A stretch of 64,000 nucleotides of DNA, taken from Euzebya rosea (lineage in GTDB: Bacteria; Actinomycetota; Nitriliruptoria; Euzebyales; Euzebyaceae). Shown in pieces: positions 58,124-64,000 of this stretch. The stretch's first letter is position 1. Each line of letters starts with the position of its first letter. Position numbers and translations under genes: made by a program. The stretch spans positions 1 to 64,000 of the forward strand of contig NZ_PGDQ01000018.1 of assembly GCF_003073135.1 (NCBI RefSeq), given 5' to 3'. The notes beneath the pieces were generated by a model. The model was not told the origin of the DNA, did no database searches, and saw only the letters and a program-made list of their open reading frames with translations.

Positions 58124-61100
58124 CTACCGCGGGGGCGGAACGTGGGGCACGGCACCCGGGGGCGGCGTCGGCGGCTCTGGGCGTGTCGTCGGGGGCGGCG
58201 GGACGTCCCGCAACGCCGTGGCGCGGACGATCGCGTCCTCCAGCGCCTCCCGTCCCTGCTCTGCGGCGACCGCTGCGTCCTCCAGCCGGTGGGCGACCAT
58301 CGACAGGTCGTGCAGCAGCTGCTCTGCGCGCTTGGCGGAGTCGCCCATCTGGGCGGCGACCTGCTGGGCCAGCGACGCGGCGACGTCCTGTTCCTCACGC
58401 AGGTTGCGGTTGGCCGCCGAGACCAGCTGGGCGGCGTCGCGGACGGTCTGCTCCATCCGCTCGACCTGCTCCTCCCGCTTCTGCAGCAGCTGGGTGCGCT
58501 CGCTGAGCGACCGCTCCACGGTCTCGGCGGTCTGGGCCAGCTTCTCGTGATGCCCGACTGATCGGTTGAGCTGCGCCGCCAGCGGGGTCACGGCGGCCTC
58601 GACGTGGTCGGTGAGGGTGGCCTGCAGCTGCCCGATGAGGTCCTTCAGCTCGGCACGGGCAGATGAGGACTCGGCCTCGACGCGGCTGGCGGTGGCGTCG
58701 GCAGCGTCCTGCAGGGTGACCATCTCGGCGGTGATCCCGCTGACGGCCTCCTCGACGGTGCGGGCTGCCCACGTGACGGCGGTGCTCAGCTGGTCGGTGT
58801 CGCGGGAGATCGCCGTCGTCGCCGTGCGGACGGCCTCGTCGACGGCGTCGGCCAGCTGGGCGGCGATGCGGTCCTGCTGCTCGACGCTGCGCTGGGTGGC
58901 GGCGTCGGCCTCGGCGGCCAGGCGTTCGGTGATGTCGTGCAGCCGGTCGGCGCTGCGGGCGGCCTGCGTACCGGCGTTGGCCGCGGCAGCTGCGGCGGAC
59001 TCGATGCGCTCGCCCGTCTGGCCCAGCTCGCGGGTCCGGTCCTCGATCTGGGCGGCCAGCCGCTCGCCGGCGTCGGCGACGCGGGCCACATGGGCGGCGG
59101 CGTCGTCGGCGGCCCGCTGGCCGATCGTGGCGGCCCGGTCGCCCATGTCGGTGATGGCGGTGGCCGAGGCGGTCAGCAGCCGCTGGACGGCGGTCTCGGC
59201 CCCGTCGGTGACGCGGGTCGCGTGGGTGGTGACGGCGGCGGTCAGCCGCTCCTCCACGTGGTCGGCCGTCGCGGTCAGCCGGGTGGTGGACTCGCCGGTG
59301 CTGGTCTGCAGCCGCTGGACGAGCTCGCCGGCGTCGGCGATGACCCGTGACAGGGCCGCCTCGCCGGTGCGTTCGATCCGGGTGGCGGCGCCGCTGGTGG
59401 CCTGCTCGAGGCGGTCGGCGGCACCGGTCAGGCGGTCGTTGAGGTCGGCGGTCGCGACGCCGACGCTGCGGACCCCGTCCTCCACGCCGGTGCCGATCTG
59501 GTCGACCGCGGCCTGGACGGCCTCGGTCAGCCGGGCCAGCTGGCGGTCGGCGGTGTCGTTGAGCCGCTGCTCGGCGTTGGTGACCGCCGTCTCCGCGCGG
59601 CTGCCGATGGCGTCGACGACGCGTTCGACGACGGTGCTGGCCTCGCCGATGCGCTTGGCCGCCTCGACCCCGGCGCTGCTGACCCCCTCGACGGTCTGCC
59701 GGCCGGTGGCTGCGAGCTCCGACTGCGCCCGTTCCATCGCGGCATGCAGGTCCGTGGCCGCCCGGCCCGAGGCGTCCTCGTGGCGGCTCGTCACCGTGTC
59801 GATGCGGGTGACGGCGGAGCGGACCGCGTCGGTGATGGCCTGGACCTGCGCACCCGCGCCGCTGTTCATCGCCTCGACGGCGGCGTTGGCGGACACGTCG
59901 AAGCGGGTCAGCCCGTCGGCCAGCTCGCCGACGAGGCGATCGGTGGACTCGGTGATCGCGGCGACGCTCTTGGTCCCAGACTGCGCGATCCGGTTGGCGA
60001 TGCTGCCGCCGGACTGGTCGGCCGCGGTCGTCGCGGCCTCCATGCGCTCCACGGCGGACCGCACGGCCAGGCTAAGGCGTTCGCTGGTCCGCTCGACCTC
60101 GCGGGTCATGGCGTCGCTGACGCCCTGCGCGGACGCCACGATCGCCTCGCCGGCGTCGGCGGCGGCACGGGCGGCCGCGTCCTTCAGCGACGCGGTGGCG
60201 ACGTCGACCTGGCTGCCGGTCTCGGCCAGCGCATCGCGGAGCTGTCCGGTCGCGGCCGTCGACGCCTGCTCGGTGGCGCTGGTGGCCTGCTCCAGGCGCT
60301 GGACCGCTTCGACGATGGCGATGTCGAGGCGTTCGGTGGACGCTCCCACCTCGTCCGCCAGGCGTTCGGTCAACCCGTTCGCCTGCGCAGCGATGGTGTC
60401 GGCGGCCTCGCGGGCCGCCTGGGCGGTCACGCGGGCCAGCTCGTCGCGGGCGTTGGACAGGCTGCGGGCCGAGGACTCGGCTGCGGTGCTGACCAACCCC
60501 TCGATGCGGGCGGCCACCTCGGCGTTGTCTCGGGCGGCCACCTCGATGGCGCGGCTGGCGTCGGCCGCCGCGTCGTGCAGGGTGGAGGTCGACTCCTGCA
60601 GGGTGCTGACGGCCTCGGCGACGCTCCCCTGGATGCCGGCCGACGAGTCGTCGGTCGCGGTCCGGTAGACCTCGGCGGCGACCTCCAGGCGGTCGACGAG
60701 GTTCGCAGCTGCCTCGGCCAGCCGGTCGGCCACCTCGGTGGTCCGCGTGTGCAGCGTGCCGAGGTCCTCGGAGGCGAGGACCTGCAGCTGCTCGGCCACG
60801 CCGGCGACGGACATGTCGAGCTGGTCGGCGATGCCGCGGACGAGGGCGGTGGTGTCGGCGACCTGCTGGGCCAGGCGCTCCTCGACCTGCCGGACGACGT
60901 CGTCGCCGGTGTCCCTGACCGCCCCGGCGTGGGTGGCTGCCGCGGTCTGGACCGCGACCTCCAGCCGCTCCACGGCGGCACGGGTCGCGTCGTCGAGCCG
61001 CTGGACGGACCCGACGCCGGCAGCGCTGACCCGTTCGGCGGCGTCCTCGGCCTCGGTCAGCAGCGACTCGGTGACCGTCAGCAGCTGCTGGGTGGCGTCA

Positions 61101-61177
61101 CGGTTGGCGTCCACGCCCTGCAGGATGGCGAGGACGGCTTCGCGGATGGGATCGTCGGAAGAGGAGGAGTCGGCCAT
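58124..61177 (-). CDS. 1017-aa long coiled-coil protein of unknown function
   Basis: A 1017-aa protein that is almost entirely Ala-, Thr-, Glu- and Val-rich helix with heptads from about 40 to 950 (for example ERLEVAVQTAAATHAG, SERLSLAVRSAVERMEAA), ending in a proline-rich tail (PPPPTTRPEPPTPP). It shows no ATPase, membrane or signal segment and none of the conserved hairpin of chemoreceptors. Repeating units of roughly 40-50 residues recur (ERL...AVQRLEQAT...). It may be a scaffold or filament former. It sits 8 bases behind the zinc metallopeptidase stop, so the two are one unit. Confidence 0.8.
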   Translation of the reverse strand: MADSSSSDDPIREAVLAILQGVDANRDATQQLLTVTESLLTEAEDAAERVSAAGVGSVQRLDDATRAAVERLEVAVQTAAATHAGAVRDTGDDVVRQVEERLAQQVADTTALVRGIADQLDMSVAGVAEQLQVLASEDLGTLHTRTTEVADRLAEAAANLVDRLEVAAEVYRTATDDSSAGIQGSVAEAVSTLQESTSTLHDAAADASRAIEVAARDNAEVAARIEGLVSTAAESSARSLSNARDELARVTAQAAREAADTIAAQANGLTERLADEVGASTERLDIAIVEAVQRLEQATSATEQASTAATGQLRDALAETGSQVDVATASLKDAAARAAADAGEAIVASAQGVSDAMTREVERTSERLSLAVRSAVERMEAATTAADQSGGSIANRIAQSGTKSVAAITESTDRLVGELADGLTRFDVSANAAVEAMNSGAGAQVQAITDAVRSAVTRIDTVTSRHEDASGRAATDLHAAMERAQSELAATGRQTVEGVSSAGVEAAKRIGEASTVVERVVDAIGSRAETAVTNAEQRLNDTADRQLARLTEAVQAAVDQIGTGVEDGVRSVGVATADLNDRLTGAADRLEQATSGAATRIERTGEAALSRVIADAGELVQRLQTSTGESTTRLTATADHVEERLTAAVTTHATRVTDGAETAVQRLLTASATAITDMGDRAATIGQRAADDAAAHVARVADAGERLAAQIEDRTRELGQTGERIESAAAAAANAGTQAARSADRLHDITERLAAEADAATQRSVEQQDRIAAQLADAVDEAVRTATTAISRDTDQLSTAVTWAARTVEEAVSGITAEMVTLQDAADATASRVEAESSSARAELKDLIGQLQATLTDHVEAAVTPLAAQLNRSVGHHEKLAQTAETVERSLSERTQLLQKREEQVERMEQTVRDAAQLVSAANRNLREEQDVAASLAQQVAAQMGDSAKRAEQLLHDLSMVAHRLEDAAVAAEQGREALEDAIVRATALRDVPPPPTTRPEPPTPPPGAVPHVPPPR

Positions 61178-61185
61178 CGTGGGGA

Positions 61186-62061
61186 TCAGAGGTCTCCGCT
61201 GAAGGTGTCGCAGGCGTTCACGTCGCCGGTCTCGAAGCCGGTGTTGAACCAGCTGATCCGCTGCTCGGAGGATCCGTGGGTCCACGTCTCGGGGTTCACC
61301 GGTGCGCCGGCGCTCGACTGGATGGCGTCGTCGCCGACCGCGGCGGCGGCGCCGAGGCCCTCCTCGAGGTCACCGGGTGACAGCGCGTCGCGTCCGTAGG
61401 CGGAGTGGGCCCACACGCCGGACAGGCAGTCGGCCTGCAGCTCGAGCCGGATGGACAGGTCGTTGGCCTCCGCCTGTGAGGCGCCCTGCTGCTGGCTGCG
61501 GACCTGGTCGGAGATGCCGAGCACGTTCTGGACGTGGTGGGCGATCTCGTGGGCGATCACGTAGGCCTGCGCGAAGTCGCCGGGGGCGCCGAAGCGGGTG
61601 GCCAGGTCCTCGAAGAACGACAGGTCGATGTAGACCTTCTGGTCCGCCGGGCAGTAGAAGGGCCCGATGGCCGCCTGGCCGTAGCCGCACCCGGCGGTGT
61701 CGGTGCCGCGGGTGTAGAGGACGAGGGTGGAGCGGTCGTAGGTGCGGCCGGCATCGGCGAAGCTGGCCTCCCAGAAGTTCTGGACGTCGTCGAGCACGAA
61801 GGACACGAACTCGTCCTGCTCGCTGACGGTGTCGGGTGCCTGCGCCTGGACGTTCTCCTGCGGTGGTGCGGCCGGGGCGGCCACGTCGAGCTGCTCGAGG
61901 ATCGCGCCGAGGTCGCCGCCGCCCCCACCGGTGAGCAGGCTGAAGATCAGGACGACGACGCCGATCAGCCCGCCACCACCGGCGATCGTGCCGGTCGAGA
62001 CACGCTGTCCACGCCTGTCCTCGATATCGGACGACATCCCTCGCCCGCGTTGCCATCGCAT
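61186..62061 (-). CDS. neutral zinc metallopeptidase (KPN_02809/YpfJ family)
   Basis: A 291-aa membrane-anchored protease of PF04228. One transmembrane helix (LIGVVVLIFSLL) near residue 35 is followed by a linker, then AYVIAHEIAHHVQNVLG with the HExxH zinc site, LELQADCLSGVWAHSAYG and DAIQSSAGAPVNPETWTHGSSEQR. Length is normal. The substrate in this family is unknown. It is upstream of, and probably co-transcribed with, the 1017-aa coiled-coil gene. Confidence 0.93.
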   Translation of the reverse strand: MRWQRGRGMSSDIEDRRGQRVSTGTIAGGGGLIGVVVLIFSLLTGGGGGDLGAILEQLDVAAPAAPPQENVQAQAPDTVSEQDEFVSFVLDDVQNFWEASFADAGRTYDRSTLVLYTRGTDTAGCGYGQAAIGPFYCPADQKVYIDLSFFEDLATRFGAPGDFAQAYVIAHEIAHHVQNVLGISDQVRSQQQGASQAEANDLSIRLELQADCLSGVWAHSAYGRDALSPGDLEEGLGAAAAVGDDAIQSSAGAPVNPETWTHGSSEQRISWFNTGFETGDVNACDTFSGDL

Positions 62062-62125
62062 GTTCGTCCACTCCCGGTTCGTTGACCTCGACACTGTAGT
62101 GGGCTGTCCCCGTATCGTGGCATCG

Positions 62126-63148
62126 GTGCGCCTCGACCCACACCCTGTCCGCCCCACCCGCCGACGCCTGCTGCAGCTGTTCGCTGCCGGCGTTGGCGTG
62201 AGCGTGTTCGGGACGCGTCCGGTCATGGCGGCCCAGCCGACGATCCGTCCCCGGTCGGCGTGGGGTGCCGACCTGCCGCCGCAGGGGCCGCTGGAGGCCG
62301 AGGCACCCGGGGACGTCCGCTTCCTGCTGGTGCACCACACGGCCTCCGGCAACCGCTACGACCCGGGTGACGTGGCGGGGATGATCCGGTCGTTCCACCG
62401 CACCCACACCGGTCCGGACAAGAGGTGGCCCGACGTGGCCTACAACTTCTTCGTCGATCGGTTCGGGACGATCTGGGAGGGGCGAGAGGGGTCGCTCGAC
62501 CTGCCGATCAAGGGGTCGGCGACGGGCGGCAGCCAGGGGTTCGCCCAGCTGTGCTGCTTCATCGGCAACCACGAGGAGGAGCCCCCGACCGCCGAGGCGG
62601 AGGAGGCGATGATCGGCCTGCTGGCGTGGCTGGCCGGCCGGTACGGCATCGACCCGCAGGGCCGCACGGAGTTCGTGTCGCGGGGCTCCAACCGCCATCC
62701 GGCCGGGACCACGGTCGTGACCCCCACGATCGCTCCGCACCGTGAGATGAGCCAGACGGTCTGTCCGGGCCGCTTCGGGATCGAGCTCGTCAGCCGGCTG
62801 CCGGTCCTGGTGGCCGCGCGTGCTGCGGGGATCGGCCAGCAGCCAGCGCCGGTGGCGACCGTCGCACCGACGCCGCTGGCCGCGCCGTCGACCAGCGTCC
62901 CACCCACCGAGGAGGCCGTGGCCGAGAGTGCCCCGGTGGCCGTGCCCCCGACTGCGACCCCCGACGCGGCGGCGTTGTCCCTGCCTGCCGTACCGGCCGC
63001 TGCGCTGCACGGCAAGGCGGTGCTGGGTGCTGACGTGAAGGTGTACGGGGCGGCGGGTGCGGGCCAGCTGCGGCTGACCGCGGCCGGCCTGCTGGCTGCC
63101 GTCAGCACAGCCACGGCGGTGGTCATCCGTCGCCGTGGGCTGCGCTGA
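62126..63148 (+). CDS. Tat-exported N-acetylmuramoyl-L-alanine amidase / PGRP-like protein
   Basis: A 340-aa protein with a twin-arginine signal RPTRRRLLQLFAAGVGVS. The amidase_2/PGRP domain covers about 45-235: FLLVHHTASGNRYDPGD (zinc His), PDVAYNFFVDRFGTIWEGRE, and a late HREMSQTVCPG (His, Cys). The C-terminal 100 residues are Pro/Thr/Ala-rich and end with one helix plus RRRGLR, a possible membrane anchor. It cleaves the stem peptide from peptidoglycan. The GTG start at 62126 is used. Confidence 0.9.
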   Translation: MRLDPHPVRPTRRRLLQLFAAGVGVSVFGTRPVMAAQPTIRPRSAWGADLPPQGPLEAEAPGDVRFLLVHHTASGNRYDPGDVAGMIRSFHRTHTGPDKRWPDVAYNFFVDRFGTIWEGREGSLDLPIKGSATGGSQGFAQLCCFIGNHEEEPPTAEAEEAMIGLLAWLAGRYGIDPQGRTEFVSRGSNRHPAGTTVVTPTIAPHREMSQTVCPGRFGIELVSRLPVLVAARAAGIGQQPAPVATVAPTPLAAPSTSVPPTEEAVAESAPVAVPPTATPDAAALSLPAVPAAALHGKAVLGADVKVYGAAGAGQLRLTAAGLLAAVSTATAVVIRRRGLR

Positions 63149-63182
63149 CGGGTACCCGCTCATCCGCGCGGCGGCGCTTGGA

Positions 63183-64000
63183 TCACGCGGCGTCCTCGGG
63201 GCCGCGACGCCGGCGCAGGACCAGGGTGATGCACCCGCCCATCATCCCGATGCCTGCGGTCATCATGGCCAGCGGCCACGCGATGGCGACCGGCACCCAC
63301 TCGAGGATCGCCTGGGGGACGAAGACCAGCCCGGCGAACCCGGCCCAGACCCAGTGACGGGTCGTCGTCAGGGTGATGGCGGCGCCCACGAGGACGACAG
63401 CGGTCAGCAGGCCGAGCAGCGGACCGGCGGTGCTGGCGTCGGCGACGACGGCCTGCGCTGCTGAGCAGGCCGCCAGGGCCCCGAGCGACAGGGGGGCCAG
63501 CTCCCGCAGACGAGGCACGGCGATGCCAGCGGTGACCCAGACGATCCCGACGGTCCAGATGGCGGTGGCCCGTGCGGCGTCGCCGCCGCCGGCAAGGCCC
63601 ACACCACCGAAGACGGCGACCAACCCACCGAGGAAGGCCAGGGCGCCGAAGAACCCGCGGTCGGTGCGTCGCCACAGGGCGGTGGCCGCGGCCGCCGCGG
63701 TCCCGCCGGCGGCCAGCAGGCCCGCGTCCGCCCCGAGCCCGGCGACCCGATCGAGCAGGATGTAGGAGGTCAGGGTCCCGGTCACCCCGGCCATCAGCCA
63801 CAGGGTGGTCGAGAGGCGGGCGGCGATGCGGTCCGCTGCCCCGACGAACCCGGCGGCGGTCGACAGCGCGACGGTCGCCAGGGCGAGGAGGAGGGTCTGG
63901 GCGCCGCCGCCGAGGTCGGTCCACACGTCGCCGAGCTCGTAGAGCACCGCGAGGGTGGTCAGGATCCCGCCGCCGTAGCCGAGGGCCTCCGCCGCCGGGC
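63183..64000 (-). CDS. multi-span membrane protein, cut at the window edge
   Basis: At least 272 residues with eight or nine hydrophobic segments. In-frame sequence continues past an internal start at 63947 to the edge (reading ALGYGGGILTTLAVLYELG), so the true start is outside the window. The EALGY.GG..LT.A pattern recalls DUF2157-like membrane proteins. No transport motif is seen. It ends convergent with the amidase gene. Confidence 0.8.
   Translation of the reverse strand, partial: PAAEALGYGGGILTTLAVLYELGDVWTDLGGGAQTLLLALATVALSTAAGFVGAADRIAARLSTTLWLMAGVTGTLTSYILLDRVAGLGADAGLLAAGGTAAAAATALWRRTDRGFFGALAFLGGLVAVFGGVGLAGGGDAARATAIWTVGIVWVTAGIAVPRLRELAPLSLGALAACSAAQAVVADASTAGPLLGLLTAVVLVGAAITLTTTRHWVWAGFAGLVFVPQAILEWVPVAIAWPLAMMTAGIGMMGGCITLVLRRRRGPEDAA

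Noticed and set aside
58566-60668. 700-residue plus-strand frame opposite the coiled-coil gene
   Set aside because: A mirror of the Ala-rich heptads (Ser/Arg/Ala-rich), without ribosome binding site or domain.

Overview
The window is very GC-rich DNA (GTG starts, abundant overlapping stop/start junctions, long empty frames on both strands) from an actinobacterium. Secreted proteins built on cell-wall-binding (CWB2-type) repeats, a wax-ester-synthase-like protein, VanW, DUF459 SGNH proteins and a GT20/OtsB pair fit Actinomycetota. The CWB2 repeats make deep lineages such as Nitriliruptoria/Euzebya plausible, but no rRNA or marker gene here settles the taxon.

Region 1 (1 to about 16.1 kb) is accessory. 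It holds an unassigned membrane protein coupled to a nucleoid-associated-protein-like gene; a broken SMC/RecF-like ATPase (one frameshift, lost C-terminus) welded to an internal RecB fragment; a 218-aa partner gene; an operon of two small proteins and a 369-aa unknown behind a perfect palindrome; a 1002-aa SF2 helicase; and an excisionase-like / XRE / tyrosine-integrase module whose integrase 3' end carries a tRNA-3'-end-like sequence (candidate attP core). Then come an HTH gene plus unknown partner, a DUF6933 gene and an IS110-family insertion sequence. The set resembles a mobile or defence-type island that is partly decayed. No function in it is proven by sequence alone.

Region 2 (16.2 to 64 kb) looks like stable chromosome. 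It starts with rnpB (RNase P RNA, minus strand) and its terminator hairpin. It continues with a CPA1-type antiporter, an S51-like peptidase fused to a CysRS-like tail, the zinc-ribbon/Nif3 pair, an MBOAT acyltransferase, a CWB2/beta-propeller exported protein, an acyl-CoA dehydrogenase, an exported CocE-like hydrolase, a DUF459 SGNH protein, a VanW protein, small redox and regulatory genes, and a PEP-synthase-like enzyme with a TetR gene. The TetR gene faces a membrane/cupredoxin pair across two 17-bp operators. Next are a transglutaminase, an ECF sigma factor with its YCII partner, an NAD(P)-binding protein and a metallophosphoesterase.

Region 3 (45 to 64 kb) begins with tRNA-Val(TAC), flanked by an unusual palindromic element and three 30-bp repeats. 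It continues with DUF3467, a lipoate-ligase-like gene coupled to a GT20 synthase, and a compact five-gene minus-strand operon (WS/DGAT-like, XdhC, MiaE, 5-FCL-like, OtsB). Then come a phosphodiester-glycosidase/CWB2 exported protein, an ACT protein, a ferredoxin-NADP reductase, a second SGNH hydrolase, a 1017-aa coiled-coil protein downstream of a neutral zinc metallopeptidase, a Tat-exported amidase, and a membrane protein cut by the window edge.

The best leads for something undescribed are the two-gene unit at 271-2678, the palindrome-controlled operon next to the helicase (5877-10659), the long coiled-coil/protease pair, the S51-CysRS-tail fusion, and the WS/DGAT-like protein lacking its catalytic motif.
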